This document shows positions 53,355-63,946 of a stretch of 64,000 bases of DNA, piece by piece. The stretch comes from Palleniella intestinalis (GTDB lineage: Bacteria; Bacteroidota; Bacteroidia; Bacteroidales; Bacteroidaceae). The stretch spans positions 248,001-312,000 of the forward strand of contig NZ_JABKKG010000002.1 in assembly GCF_013166595.1 (NCBI RefSeq), given 5' to 3'. The notes beneath the pieces are model-generated. The model made no database searches. It was not told the origin of the DNA and saw only the letters and a list, made by a program, of their open reading frames with translations. Within the stretch, counting starts at the first letter, position 1; each line of letters starts with the position of its first letter. The position numbers were made by a program, and so were the translations under genes.

Positions 53355-54701
53355 TCACTTTGATTTCAGGTATTCATCAACCAGCAATGCCGCTTGCTTG
53401 CCGCTCGCCATGGCACGCACAACAAGGGAAGCTCCGGAAGCGGCATCACCACAGATGAAGACATTCTCCGGATACTGATGATGCTCCGGTTTGAGGAATC
53501 CCATGGCAAGGAGCACAAGCTCAGCCTTGATAACCTCCGGCTCGCCTTTTTCGACCATAAGCGGACGCCCGCCTTCCGGATTCGGCTGCCAGTCTATCTC
53601 CTGCACCCTGACACCGGTGACGCATCCTTCCTCGCCAATGAACTCCAACGTGTTGATGTTCCAACGCCGCAGGCAACCCTCCTCATGGCTTGATGTTGTC
53701 TTGAAGGTGCGCGGAAAATCAGGCCAAGGATTCTTCGGGTCATCAGGTCCATCGACAGGGCGAGGCATAATCTCTATTTGCGTCACGCTCAGTGCCCCTT
53801 GTCGGTGGGATGTCCCTATGCAGTCGGAACCAGTGTCGCCACCACCGATGACAAGGACATTCTTCCCTGCCGCCGTGACACGCTCTTCCTTTGTGAACTC
53901 CGTTCCTGCCAGGACACGGTTCTGCTGTGCAAGCATCTCGAGGGCGAAATGCACACCTTTGAGTTCGCGTCCGGGAACATTCAGGTCACGTGCCTGCGGA
54001 GTCCCTGTTGCAAGGATGACAGCGTCAAGCTCCCCGGCAACGGCTTCCGGAGCAACCTCCTCATTGTAGCGGAACTCTATCCCCTCCTGCTCCAAGAGCT
54101 TTATGCGGCGGTCGATAATCTCCTTGTTCAGCTTGAAGTTCGGAATGCCATAACGCAACAGTCCGCCTGCCGCCTCATTCTTCTCAAAAACCGTCACTGC
54201 ATACCCCATAAGGTTCAGGTCATGGGCAGCTGCAAGTCCGGCAGGACCGCCACCTATGACCGCCACACGCTTGCCGTTGCGTTCAGACCGGCGCACATCG
54301 ATGAAGCCCTCCTGAAAAGCCATCTCTGTGATTGCCGCCTCGTTCTCGCGATTGGTTGCCGGCTGATGGTCGTAGAGATTGAGCACGCAGGCTTTCTCAC
54401 AAAGGGCAGGACAGATGCGTCCTGTGAACTCCGGGAAAGGGTTTGTACTGCTGAGCAAACGGTAAGCAAGTTCCCAGTCGCCTTTGCTCAAGGCATCATT
54501 CCATTCTGGTGCCTTGTTTCCCAAAGGGCATGCCCAATGGCAGAAAGGCACACCGCAGTCCATGCAGCGCGATGCCTGACGACGGCGGTCTCCGGTGTTG
54601 AGTGTCTGCTCTACTTCTCCGAAATCGTGTATTCTGTCATGTATCGGACGGTAACCTGCTTCTTGGCGAGGCACATCCAAAAATGCTGTCTGTTTCCCCA
54701 T
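53355..54701 (-). CDS. gltD: Glutamate synthase small subunit
   Basis: 448 aa. The N-terminal Cys-rich region (CMDCGVPFCHWACPLGN and ICPALCEKACVL) binds Fe-S clusters. The FAD motif IGGGPAGLAAAHDL and the NADPH motif IGGGDTGSDCIG follow. It supplies electrons from NAD(P)H to the large subunit. gltB ends 69 bp upstream, so the two are co-transcribed. Confidence 0.97.
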   Translation of the reverse strand: MGKQTAFLDVPRQEAGYRPIHDRIHDFGEVEQTLNTGDRRRQASRCMDCGVPFCHWACPLGNKAPEWNDALSKGDWELAYRLLSSTNPFPEFTGRICPALCEKACVLNLYDHQPATNRENEAAITEMAFQEGFIDVRRSERNGKRVAVIGGGPAGLAAAHDLNLMGYAVTVFEKNEAAGGLLRYGIPNFKLNKEIIDRRIKLLEQEGIEFRYNEEVAPEAVAGELDAVILATGTPQARDLNVPGRELKGVHFALEMLAQQNRVLAGTEFTKEERVTAAGKNVLVIGGGDTGSDCIGTSHRQGALSVTQIEIMPRPVDGPDDPKNPWPDFPRTFKTTSSHEEGCLRRWNINTLEFIGEEGCVTGVRVQEIDWQPNPEGGRPLMVEKGEPEVIKAELVLLAMGFLKPEHHQYPENVFICGDAASGASLVVRAMASGKQAALLVDEYLKSK

Positions 54702-54770
54702 ATTTTCTTTTTTTTTTTAGAACTCTTACATGCACAATAAACATAGAGGGTCTTCTGTATCGTGCCGGAT

Positions 54771-57700
54771 TCAATAGTCGCGCTGCATGTCCGCAATCTT
54801 CTTCTGCAGCTTTCGCATCTGCTCTTCCTGCAGCACCCTCTTGTACTCGATAGGGACAACCTGAATGAAGTCCTCCACGTAGTGCTGCCAATCGTCAAGC
54901 ATTGTGCGAGCAAGCTTTGAGCCGGTGTAAAGATAGTGCTGGCGGATGAGTTCGTGAAGTTCCTTGCGATAGCTTGTCTCCTCAACAAGATTGATTTCCA
55001 CCATGTCCATATTGCAGAAATAATCAAACGTGTGATGCTTGTCCCAGACATACGCGACGCCGCCCGACATGCCTGCTGCGAAATTTCTGCCTGTCTCGCC
55101 AAGGACTACGATGCGACCGCCTGTCATATACTCGCAGCAATGGTCGCCGGCACCTTCTATCACGGCAATCGCACCGGAGTTGCGCACTCCGAAACGCTCA
55201 CCCACCTTGCCATTGACGTAAAGTTCACCGGAAGTCGCGCCGTAAAGCCCTGTGTTGCCTGCTATGATGTTATCCTCAGCGGCAAAGTCAGAACGGACAG
55301 GAGGAAGAATGGCAATGCGGCCACCGGAGAGTCCTTTGGCAAAATAGTCATTAGCCTCGCCTTCGAGCTTGAATGACACACCGTTAACAAGGAACGCGCC
55401 AAACGATTGTCCCGCCGAACCTTTGAACTTTACGTTGATTGTCGCCTTCGGCAGCCCTGCACCTCCATATCGCCTGGCAATGTTTCCGGAGAGCATTGTC
55501 CCGACAGCGCGGTCGGTGTTCTTGATTACATAGTCAAGATTGACTTCCTCCCGGCGTTCTATCGCCGGAGTGGCAGCGTCAATCATCTGTCGGTCAAGCA
55601 CTGTCTGCTGCATGCCGAGAGGAATGTTCCAGCCATCAGACTTCCTGTAACTCAGCACACCCTCCTCTTTATGAAGCAGTCTGCTCAGGTCAAGCACAGA
55701 AGGCTTCGTCTCTATCAAATCGGAACGCCCGACAATCTCCTGCAGGCTGCGGAAACCCATGGCTGCAAGATGTTCGCGCACCTCCTCTGCCAAGAATGTG
55801 AAATAGTTGACCAAATGGTCGGCCTTGCCAAGGAAATGCTTACGGAGACGTGGGTCTTGCGTTGCCACACCCATTGGGCATGTGTTGAGGTTGCATTTGC
55901 GCATCATCACGCATCCAAGTACGATAAGCGCCGTTGTGCCGAAGCCAAACTCATCAGCACCAAGCAATGCCATAAGGATGATGTCGCGACCTGTCTTCAA
56001 CTGACCGTCAACCTGCAGACGGGTTCCGCCGCGAAGACCGTTGCGGACAAGTGTCTGTTGTGTTTCCGCTAGACCTATCTCCGGGGAAATGCCGGCAAAC
56101 CGCATTGAAGACGCCGGACTTGCTCCCGTTCCTCCCTCCGCACCGCTGATGACTATGAGGTCAGCTTTCGCCTTTGCCACGCCGGCGGCAATTGTGCCTA
56201 CACCGCTCTCTGCAACAAGTTTCACGGAGACAGCGGCAGTAGGATTGACGTTCTTCAAGTCAAAAATGAGCTGTGCCAAATCTTCTATCGAATAAATGTC
56301 GTGGTGAGGCGGAGGAGAGATCAGTGAAATGCCGGGAATGGAATGGCGTGTCCCGGCAATGGTCTCGTTGACCTTGAATCCAGGCAACTGTCCGCCCTCA
56401 CCCGGTTTTGCACCCTGCGACACTTTTATCTGCAATTCCTCTGCATTCACGAGGTACTCTGTCGTCACTCCGAAACGTCCGGAAGCAATCTGTTTTGTCT
56501 TGCTTGACAGGCTCACACCGTCAATGTTTGTATGGAAGCGTTCCGCATCCTCACCTCCCTCACCTGTATTGCTTCTTGCGCCCAAACGGTTCATAGCGAG
56601 ACAGATGGCTTCATGGGCTTCCTTGGATAAAGCTCCAAAGGACATTGCACCTGCCACAAAATGCTTGACGATTTCTGAGGCAGGCTCCACTTCGTCAATA
56701 CTTATAGGATTGCGCTTCACGTCAAGGAAATCACGGATGAATATCGGCTGCTGCTTTTCATCGACAAGGCTTGAGAACTCCTTGAACTTCTTATAGTCTC
56801 CTCGACGGCATGCCAACTGCAATGTGGCGATAGTCTCAGGATTCCATGCATGAAGTATGCCGTCTTTCCTCCAATGGAACTGTCCGTCATTCTTAAGGAA
56901 CTCGGCATCGTCGTCATTCTGTCTCTCGCTGAAATAGACTGCATCATTGGCAATCTTCTCCAAACCGACACCGCCGACAGTGCTTGTCTCTGTCCCGAAA
57001 TAAGAGCGCAACAGGCTCTCACTCAATCCTATGCTCTCGAATATTTTTGCGCCACGATAGCTTCGGATTGTAGAGATTCCCATCTTCGCCATTATCTTGA
57101 AGAGACCTTTTTTCACGGCTTTGATGTAGTTTGACTCGGCTGTAGAGTAGTCCTCCTGTATCTTTCCTTTCTTTACAAGGTCATCCAATATAGCGAAAAC
57201 CATGTAAGGGCACAGAGCGGAAGCTCCATAGCCGAGCAACAAGGCAGCATGCATTGTCTCGCGAATCTCGCCACTCTCAACAATCAAAGCCGTCTGCACG
57301 CGCTTCCCTACAGAAATCAGATAATGGTGGACAGCAGAGACCGCCAGCAAAGACGGAATGAAAGGACCGTCCTCGCCCCTATCTGTCAGGATGATATAGT
57401 TATAGCCTTCATCTACCGCTCGTTCCGCATCTTTGCACAAGCGGTCGATTGCCTCGCGAATATCATCATCAAACCGCAATGAGAGTTTGAGTGTGTTGAA
57501 TCCCTTGTAGCGTATGTTGCACAGGATGTCCAATTGTGTATTGTTCAAGATAGGATGAGGCAGGCGCACCATTTTGCTGTTGGATTCGTCAGGACTGAGT
57601 ATGCCCGAGCCGACACGTCCGATATATTCCGCCAATGACATCACAAGGTTCTCACGGATAGAGTCTATCGCCGGATTTGTCACTTGTGCAAACTGCTGCC

Positions 57701-59210
57701 TGAAATAGTTGAAGAACACTTGCGGACGGCTTGACAGGACTGCCAACGGAGTGTCATTGCCCATGGATGCTGTCGGCTCCTGCCCATTGACAGCCATTGG
57801 TATAATCGTTGAGGAAATGTCCTCCTCACCATATCCGAAGAGCTTTTCCTTACGCAGCAAATCAGGCACGGCATTGTCCACATGGCGGCCGCTCTTCAAT
57901 TTCTCCAACTGTATGCAGTTGGTGGACAGCCACTGATGATACGGATGTTCAGAAGCCAGCTGTTGCTTGATTTCCCCATCATAGTATATCTTTCCTTCCT
58001 GAGTATCGACAAGAAGTATCTTTCCCGGCTGCAAACGCCCTTTCCCCGCCACTTCCGAAGGGTCAAAATCCATCACGCCGACTTCCGAGGCGACAACCAT
58101 CATACCGCTTTTTGTCAGCGTATAGCGTGCAGGGCGCAGACCGTTCCTGTCAAGCATACCGCCTGCAAAGCGTCCGTCACTGAACAGGAGTGCGGCAGGC
58201 CCGTCCCACGGTTCCATTAATATGGAATGGTACTCATAAAAGGCTTTCAAATCTTCGGAGATAGGGTTCTTGTCATTGAAGCTCTCCGGCACAAGCACAC
58301 TCATGGCGTGTGGCAGTGACAGTCCTGACATGAGAAAGAATTCCAGGACATTGTCAAGAGAAGCAGAGTCACTCATGCCCTCTTGCACTATTGGCGAAAT
58401 GTCACGGACATCACCTAACGCCTCGCTTGACAACACACTTTCACGCGCCTTCATCCAGCCACGGTTGCCACGTATGGTGTTAATCTCTCCATTGTGTGCC
58501 AACAGGCGGAAAGGCTGAGCCAGCGACCAAGTAGGGAAAGTGTTTGTACTGAAACGGGAATGCACCAATGCCAGTCCACTCGTAAGATACGGATTAGAGA
58601 GGTCAGGATAGTACTGGCGGACCAGCATTGATGACAGCATTCCCTTATAAATAATGTTTGTGTTGCTCAACGAACAAATGTAGAAATCCTTATTATTCAC
58701 ACGTCTTTCTATACGCTTCCTTATTATGTATAAGGTACGTGGGAAAATGTCCACCTTGTCATCCTGCACACCTGTGACAAACAGCTGCTTTATGTCCGGC
58801 TCGCTTGTCAATGCACGCTCGCCAAGACATTCCGTGTTAGTCGGAACAGAACGCAGATGCATAAGCTGCAATCCTTCACGCTCCACCTCTTCAATAATGA
58901 TGCTCAGTATCTCTTGCTGCGCACCACTCTCTTTCGGAAGGAACACCATTCCTGTGCCATATTTCCCTTTCTCCGGCACGGGGATGCCTTGCAGAAGAAC
59001 AAACTCGTGCGGAATCTGAATCATAATGCCGGCTCCGTCACCGTCCTTACCGATTTCCGCACCACGATGACGCATATTTTCCAAAATACGAAGCGCATCG
59101 TCAACCAACTGATGGCTCTTGCCACCATTGATGTTCACAACCATACCTACTCCGCAAGCGTCATGCTCATACCGGCTTTGATATAGCCCTCTGTTCTTAC
59201 ATTCTACCAT
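54771..59210 (-). CDS. gltB: Glutamate synthase large subunit
   Basis: 1479 aa, full length. The Ntn nucleophile Cys is in HDACGVGMVVN (about residue 19) after a short propeptide. The glutaminase domain, central domain, FMN-binding synthase domain (GEGGEDAERF, ISGAEGGTGASPASSM) and the C-terminal beta-helix domain with GGRIVVLGETGRNFAAGM are all there. A Cys trio (CVMMRKCNLNTCPMGVATQ, shortened) binds a [3Fe-4S] cluster. It converts 2-oxoglutarate and glutamine to two glutamates. Confidence 0.98.
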   Translation of the reverse strand: MVECKNRGLYQSRYEHDACGVGMVVNINGGKSHQLVDDALRILENMRHRGAEIGKDGDGAGIMIQIPHEFVLLQGIPVPEKGKYGTGMVFLPKESGAQQEILSIIIEEVEREGLQLMHLRSVPTNTECLGERALTSEPDIKQLFVTGVQDDKVDIFPRTLYIIRKRIERRVNNKDFYICSLSNTNIIYKGMLSSMLVRQYYPDLSNPYLTSGLALVHSRFSTNTFPTWSLAQPFRLLAHNGEINTIRGNRGWMKARESVLSSEALGDVRDISPIVQEGMSDSASLDNVLEFFLMSGLSLPHAMSVLVPESFNDKNPISEDLKAFYEYHSILMEPWDGPAALLFSDGRFAGGMLDRNGLRPARYTLTKSGMMVVASEVGVMDFDPSEVAGKGRLQPGKILLVDTQEGKIYYDGEIKQQLASEHPYHQWLSTNCIQLEKLKSGRHVDNAVPDLLRKEKLFGYGEEDISSTIIPMAVNGQEPTASMGNDTPLAVLSSRPQVFFNYFRQQFAQVTNPAIDSIRENLVMSLAEYIGRVGSGILSPDESNSKMVRLPHPILNNTQLDILCNIRYKGFNTLKLSLRFDDDIREAIDRLCKDAERAVDEGYNYIILTDRGEDGPFIPSLLAVSAVHHYLISVGKRVQTALIVESGEIRETMHAALLLGYGASALCPYMVFAILDDLVKKGKIQEDYSTAESNYIKAVKKGLFKIMAKMGISTIRSYRGAKIFESIGLSESLLRSYFGTETSTVGGVGLEKIANDAVYFSERQNDDDAEFLKNDGQFHWRKDGILHAWNPETIATLQLACRRGDYKKFKEFSSLVDEKQQPIFIRDFLDVKRNPISIDEVEPASEIVKHFVAGAMSFGALSKEAHEAICLAMNRLGARSNTGEGGEDAERFHTNIDGVSLSSKTKQIASGRFGVTTEYLVNAEELQIKVSQGAKPGEGGQLPGFKVNETIAGTRHSIPGISLISPPPHHDIYSIEDLAQLIFDLKNVNPTAAVSVKLVAESGVGTIAAGVAKAKADLIVISGAEGGTGASPASSMRFAGISPEIGLAETQQTLVRNGLRGGTRLQVDGQLKTGRDIILMALLGADEFGFGTTALIVLGCVMMRKCNLNTCPMGVATQDPRLRKHFLGKADHLVNYFTFLAEEVREHLAAMGFRSLQEIVGRSDLIETKPSVLDLSRLLHKEEGVLSYRKSDGWNIPLGMQQTVLDRQMIDAATPAIERREEVNLDYVIKNTDRAVGTMLSGNIARRYGGAGLPKATINVKFKGSAGQSFGAFLVNGVSFKLEGEANDYFAKGLSGGRIAILPPVRSDFAAEDNIIAGNTGLYGATSGELYVNGKVGERFGVRNSGAIAVIEGAGDHCCEYMTGGRIVVLGETGRNFAAGMSGGVAYVWDKHHTFDYFCNMDMVEINLVEETSYRKELHELIRQHYLYTGSKLARTMLDDWQHYVEDFIQVVPIEYKRVLQEEQMRKLQKKIADMQRDY

Positions 59211-59241
59211 ATCACCTTTGCTTTATCTGTCATTTCGGATG

Positions 59242-59249
59242 CAAAGTTA
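59242..59249 (-). promoter_or_regulatory. -7 element of gltB
   Basis: The minus strand reads TAACTTTG followed by C, about 32 bp before the ATG of gltB. The intergenic stretch 59211-59508 also holds the dapF promoter (TACCTTTG at 59450-59457) and is otherwise AT-rich with no gene. Confidence 0.6.
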
Positions 59250-59449
59250 TTAATTTTGCAAGCATTTTGTCGACACTTTGCATATTTTTCTATTAACAGA
59301 AATGGCTGATGTTATAAATCACAACTTTTCAATAAGACTAACATTGCAAACCAAAACTTATTACAACGAATATCTTACGATTTATCACTTTCATCAAACA
59401 ACCAAGTAAATCTTAAAAGTTTTTTCTTCTCATTTATTACAAAATATGC

Positions 59450-59457
59450 TACCTTTG
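59450..59457 (+). promoter_or_regulatory. -7 element of the dapF-dapL-glnN run
   Basis: TACCTTTG followed by C lies about 50 bp before the dapF ATG. Confidence 0.55.
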
Positions 59458-59508
59458 CATCCGGAATAAAAACAATTGGTAAGTAAATCCAAACAAACAC
59501 CGCACAGA

Positions 59509-60357
59509 ATGACACATGAAATAGGTTTCACAAAGATGCATGGGATTGGCAATGACTATATTTATGTTGATTCTACATTATATAATATAGGGAATCCCGA
59601 GAAAGCGGCAATCGCATGGAGTGACCGCCACAAGGGTATCGGCTCTGACGGATTAGTGCTGATCGGGAAAGCCGGCACTCCTGAAGCCGACTTCACTATG
59701 CGTATATTCAATGCCGATGGTTCCGAAGCCATGATGTGTGGCAACGCTTCACGCTGCATAGGCAAATATCTCTTTGAGAAAGGCCTGACGGAAAAGACAA
59801 GCATCAGACTGCTTACCGCAGCAGGCATAAAGGTGCTTGACCTTGCAGTAAACGACGGAGTTGTCGAGAGTGTCACTGTAGATATGGGCGAACCTGTCCT
59901 TGACAATGAAATGCAATTTGCCAATACAGAGGCTCATGGCAAGGAGGCTACATTGAAAATCGGCGAAAAAAACATCTGCGGAACATTTGTGTCTATGGGC
60001 AATCCGCATTTCGTAATCTTCACGGACGACCTTACAACCGCCTGCATCGAGCATTACGGTCCACAACTCGAACATGACAAGATGTTCCCGGAAAGGGCAA
60101 ACATAGAGTTTGCCAAGATACAAGACGATGGAAGCATACGCATGCGAGTATGGGAAAGAGGCAGTGGCATCACAATGGCTTGCGGTACAGGAGCCTGCGC
60201 CACAGCTGTAGCTGCATGCCTCACAGGGAGAACCGGGAGGACGGCAACAATATCCATGGACGGCGGAGAGCTCCGGATATGCTGGAACAAGGAAGACAAC
60301 CATGTCTATATGACCGGCGGTGCAGAATTTGTTTTTGAAGGACACATTCATTTTTGA
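59509..60357 (+). CDS. dapF: Diaminopimelate epimerase
   Basis: 282 aa starting at [20 protein letters not shown]; a longer in-frame reading adds a non-conserved leader. The two catalytic cysteines are visible in MMCGNASRC and MACGTGACA. DapF converts LL- to meso-diaminopimelate for lysine and peptidoglycan. The next gene is dapL, so the two last steps of the aminotransferase pathway are side by side, 16 bp apart. Confidence 0.96.
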   Translation: MTHEIGFTKMHGIGNDYIYVDSTLYNIGNPEKAAIAWSDRHKGIGSDGLVLIGKAGTPEADFTMRIFNADGSEAMMCGNASRCIGKYLFEKGLTEKTSIRLLTAAGIKVLDLAVNDGVVESVTVDMGEPVLDNEMQFANTEAHGKEATLKIGEKNICGTFVSMGNPHFVIFTDDLTTACIEHYGPQLEHDKMFPERANIEFAKIQDDGSIRMRVWERGSGITMACGTGACATAVAACLTGRTGRTATISMDGGELRICWNKEDNHVYMTGGAEFVFEGHIHF

Positions 60358-60373
60358 TACAGGAAAAAGATAT

Positions 60374-61606
60374 ATGGCATTAGTAAACGAGCATTTCCTA
60401 AAACTCCCGAACAACTATTTGTTCGCAGACATTGCCAAGAAGGTTAATGTCTTCAAAGCCACGCACAAAGGGGCGGAAGTCATATCATTGGGCATTGGCG
60501 ATGTCACCCAACCTCTCTGCCCGGCTGTCATCGAGGCTTTGCATAAGGCAACAGACGAGATGGCGACACGGCAAGGTTTTCGCGGATATGGCCCTGAACA
60601 GGGATATGATTTCCTGCGGGAAGCTATCCTGAAGAACGATTTTCTTCCGCGTGGCATTCACCTTGACATTGATGAGGTCTTCATTAACGACGGTGCGAAG
60701 AGCGATACCGGCAACATACAGGAGCTCATCCGCTGGGATAACACTGTCGCTGTGACAGACCCTATATATCCAGTGTACATAGACTCCAATGCAATGATAG
60801 GAAGAGCAGGCGTCAAAGGAGAGGACGGACGGTGGTCAAACATTTACTACATGCCTTGCAATGCCGAAAACAATTTCGTGCCTGCATTGCCGGAAAGGCG
60901 CGTCGATGTCATATATCTCTGCTACCCTAACAACCCTACCGGCACTGTATTGACCAAAGGAGAACTGCGCAAGTGGGTGAACTACGCTTTGAAGAATGAG
61001 GCGATAATCTTCTTTGACGCTGCTTATGAGGCATATATACAAAACCCTTCCATCCCACACAGCATCTACGAGATAAAGGGTGCGCGCAAATGTGCCATAG
61101 AGTTCCACAGCTATTCCAAAACAGCAGGATTCACAGGAGTGCGCTGCGGATATACCATCGTGCCAAAAGAACTCACAGCTGCCACTCTCGACGGAAGGCG
61201 CATCCCTCTTAATCCGCTGTGGAACAGACGGCAATGCACAAAGTTCAACGGCACAAGCTACCTTTCACAACGTGCCGCAGAGGCCATCTACACTCCGGAA
61301 GGAAAACGGCAGGTGCGCCAGACAATAGACTATTACATGGAAAACGCCCACAAAATGCTGGCAACCTTCAAAGACATGGGCTTTGATGTCCAAGGCGGAG
61401 AGAACGCTCCATACATCTGGATGCGTGTCCCGGAAAGGTCCGACTCATGGCGATTCTTTGAGGAACTGCTTTACGGAGCGCATGTGGTATGCACACCCGG
61501 AGTCGGCTTCGGACCGTCAGGCGAGGGATATGTCAGATTCACAGCCTTCGGCTCAAAAGAACAGACAGAGGAGGCTTTGGACAGAATTAGGAAATGGCTG
61601 AAATAG
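60374..61606 (+). CDS. dapL: LL-diaminopimelate aminotransferase
   Basis: 410 aa starting at MALVNEHFLKLPNNYLF. A PLP class I aminotransferase with the DapL-specific ISLGIGDVTQPL, FINDGAKSDTGN, CYPNNPTGTVLT and the PLP-lysine region HSYSKTAGFTGVRCGYT. It makes LL-DAP directly from tetrahydrodipicolinate with glutamate as donor, bypassing dapC, dapD and dapE. glnN follows 36 bp later, so it may share the transcript. Confidence 0.96.
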   Translation: MALVNEHFLKLPNNYLFADIAKKVNVFKATHKGAEVISLGIGDVTQPLCPAVIEALHKATDEMATRQGFRGYGPEQGYDFLREAILKNDFLPRGIHLDIDEVFINDGAKSDTGNIQELIRWDNTVAVTDPIYPVYIDSNAMIGRAGVKGEDGRWSNIYYMPCNAENNFVPALPERRVDVIYLCYPNNPTGTVLTKGELRKWVNYALKNEAIIFFDAAYEAYIQNPSIPHSIYEIKGARKCAIEFHSYSKTAGFTGVRCGYTIVPKELTAATLDGRRIPLNPLWNRRQCTKFNGTSYLSQRAAEAIYTPEGKRQVRQTIDYYMENAHKMLATFKDMGFDVQGGENAPYIWMRVPERSDSWRFFEELLYGAHVVCTPGVGFGPSGEGYVRFTAFGSKEQTEEALDRIRKWLK

Positions 61607-61642
61607 AACCATCCGAACAATACAAACAATAGTAGTAACATT

Positions 61643-63865
61643 ATGGCAAATTTAAGATTCCATGCGGTAAAAGAGGCTCTTTCAAGAAAGCCTCTCGAAG
61701 TAAAGATTGCTGAGGAAAGACCTTACGAATACTTCGGCAGAAAGGTGTTCAATCGTGAACGAATGTACAAATACCTGCCAAAGCCTATCTACGAAAAGAT
61801 GATCGACGTGATAGACAACGGGGCACGACTGGAGCGCGAGGTGGCTGACGAGGTGGCCAAAGGCATGGCGCAATGGGCAAAAGAGAATGGGGTGACACAC
61901 TACACACACTGGTTCCAACCGCTGACAGAAGGGACTGCGGAAAAGCATGATTCCTTCGTAGAACACAATGGCAAAGGAGGCATGGTTGAGGATTTCTCCG
62001 GAAAACTTCTCGTACAGCAGGAACCTGACGCCAGCTCTTTCCCCAACGGAGGAATACGAAGCACTTTCGAGGCGCGTGGCTATTCGGCATGGGATCCGAC
62101 ATCTCCTGTGTTCATCATCGATGACACACTGTGCATCCCGACAGTGTTCATCAGCTACAGTGGGGAGGCTCTCGACTACAAGGCTCCACTGCTCCGCGCA
62201 CTCCATGCTGTGAACGTGGCGGCAACAGAAGTGTGCAGATACTTTGACCCTGAAGTGAAGAAAGTGACATCCAATCTCGGGTGGGAACAGGAATATTTCC
62301 TTGTTGACGACAGCCTCTACTCTGCACGCCCTGACCTAATGCTGACAGGACGCACTCTCATGGGACACGACTCTGCCAAGAACCAGCAGATGGACGACCA
62401 TTATTTCGGAACGATCCCTGACCGTGTGCAGGCTTTCATGAAAGACCTTGAGATACAGGCTCTGGAACTTGGCATTCCGTGCAAGACACGCCATAATGAG
62501 GTCGCTCCAAACCAATTTGAGCTTGCTCCTATCTTCGAAGAGACAAATCTTGCGGTGGACCATAATATGCTGCTTATGTCACTCATGAAGAAGGTGGCAC
62601 GCAAGCATGGCTTCCGCGCACTCCTCCACGAGAAACCTTTCGCCGGCATCAACGGCTCAGGAAAGCATAACAACTGGAGTCTGTCGACCGACACAGGCAC
62701 ACTTCTCCACGCACCGGGGAAAACACCAGAACAGAATCTCCGCTTCGCAGTGTTCATCGTTGAGACACTCATGGGTGTCTACCGCCATAACGGACTGCTG
62801 AAAGCGTCAATAATGTCTGCAACCAACGCTCACCGCCTTGGAGCAAACGAAGCACCTCCTGCCATCGTCAGCTCATTCCTCGGCACACAGGTGTCGGAAT
62901 TCCTTGACCACATAGAGCGTGCTGACTCCGACCAGTTGTCATTGGCAGGGAAACAGGGCATGAAGATGGACATCCCTGAGATTCCGGAACTGCTTATCGA
63001 CCAGACTGACCGCAACCGCACATCTCCATTCGCCTTCACCGGCAACCGTTTCGAGTTCCGCGCCGTTGGCTCAGAGGCTAACTGTGCATCGGCAATGATT
63101 GCACTCAACTCTGCTGTGGCTGAAGCACTTGTGTCGTTCAAGAAACGTGTTGACGCACGCATTGATGAGATTGCCGATGACCCGAAATTCGCGGAAGGCA
63201 CAGGACATACCGCCAAGTTCCACGCTATCATCGACATCCTGCGCCAAGACATCACAGCCTGCAAGCCCATCCGTTTCAACGGCAACGGCTATTCCGATGA
63301 ATGGGTCGAGGAAGCCGGACGCCGCGGACTTGACACAGAGAAATCATGCCCACGAATCTTCGAGAACTATCTCAACAAGGAAAGTGTGGAAATGTTTGAA
63401 AGCCTTGGGGTCATGACACGCAAAGAGCTTGAGGCACGCAACGAAGTGAAATGGGAAACTTACACAAAGAAGATACAGATTGAGGCACGTGTGCTTGGCG
63501 ACCTGACAATGAACCACATCATCCCTGTCGCCACACGCTACCAAAGCCAGCTCCTCGTGAATGTAGAGAATATGAATTCAGTGTTCCCTATCGACAAGGC
63601 TGAGCGTCTCTCCGCACGCAACGTGAAAATCATCGAGGAAATCGCTGAACGCACCTCAACCATAGAACGCCAGGTGGAAGAGCTTGTCAACGCACGCAAA
63701 GTGGCTAACAAGATTGCCGATGAGCACGCAAAAGCGATTGCTTACCACGACACGGTGGCACCGAAGATGGAGGAGATACGCTACCAGATTGACAAACTCG
63801 AATTCATCGTCGACGATGCATGCTGGCCGCTCCCGAAATACCGCGAACTGCTGTTCATAAGATAA
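61643..63865 (+). CDS. glnN: Glutamine synthetase type III
   Basis: 740 aa, the size typical of GSIII in Bacteroides and Prevotella. N-terminal GSIII-specific segments (FGRKVFNRERM, THYTHWFQPLTEGTAEKHD shortened) precede the catalytic core: WEQEYFLVDDS, CKTRHNEVAPNQFELAP, HEKPFAGINGSGKHNNWSL, and RNRTSPFAFTGNRFEFRAVG. It makes glutamine from glutamate and ammonium, feeding GltBD, PurF and PyrG encoded nearby. A perfect terminator follows. Confidence 0.97.
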   Translation: MANLRFHAVKEALSRKPLEVKIAEERPYEYFGRKVFNRERMYKYLPKPIYEKMIDVIDNGARLEREVADEVAKGMAQWAKENGVTHYTHWFQPLTEGTAEKHDSFVEHNGKGGMVEDFSGKLLVQQEPDASSFPNGGIRSTFEARGYSAWDPTSPVFIIDDTLCIPTVFISYSGEALDYKAPLLRALHAVNVAATEVCRYFDPEVKKVTSNLGWEQEYFLVDDSLYSARPDLMLTGRTLMGHDSAKNQQMDDHYFGTIPDRVQAFMKDLEIQALELGIPCKTRHNEVAPNQFELAPIFEETNLAVDHNMLLMSLMKKVARKHGFRALLHEKPFAGINGSGKHNNWSLSTDTGTLLHAPGKTPEQNLRFAVFIVETLMGVYRHNGLLKASIMSATNAHRLGANEAPPAIVSSFLGTQVSEFLDHIERADSDQLSLAGKQGMKMDIPEIPELLIDQTDRNRTSPFAFTGNRFEFRAVGSEANCASAMIALNSAVAEALVSFKKRVDARIDEIADDPKFAEGTGHTAKFHAIIDILRQDITACKPIRFNGNGYSDEWVEEAGRRGLDTEKSCPRIFENYLNKESVEMFESLGVMTRKELEARNEVKWETYTKKIQIEARVLGDLTMNHIIPVATRYQSQLLVNVENMNSVFPIDKAERLSARNVKIIEEIAERTSTIERQVEELVNARKVANKIADEHAKAIAYHDTVAPKMEEIRYQIDKLEFIVDDACWPLPKYRELLFIR

Positions 63866-63902
63866 CAGTATTGCAAAACACGGAGCAAAACAATTCCAAT
63901 CA

Positions 63903-63946
63903 ACCAAACAGAGGCTATCGCTTTTTGTCGATAGCCTCTGTTTGGT
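63903..63946. terminator. Perfect 18-bp hairpin terminator after glnN
   Basis: ACCAAACAGAGGCTATCG pairs with 63929-63946 around CTTTTTGT, followed by GTTTCTTTC. Confidence 0.85.

Noticed and set aside
53778..54740. 320-codon plus-strand frame opposite gltD
   Set aside because: Shadow of gltD with no family features.
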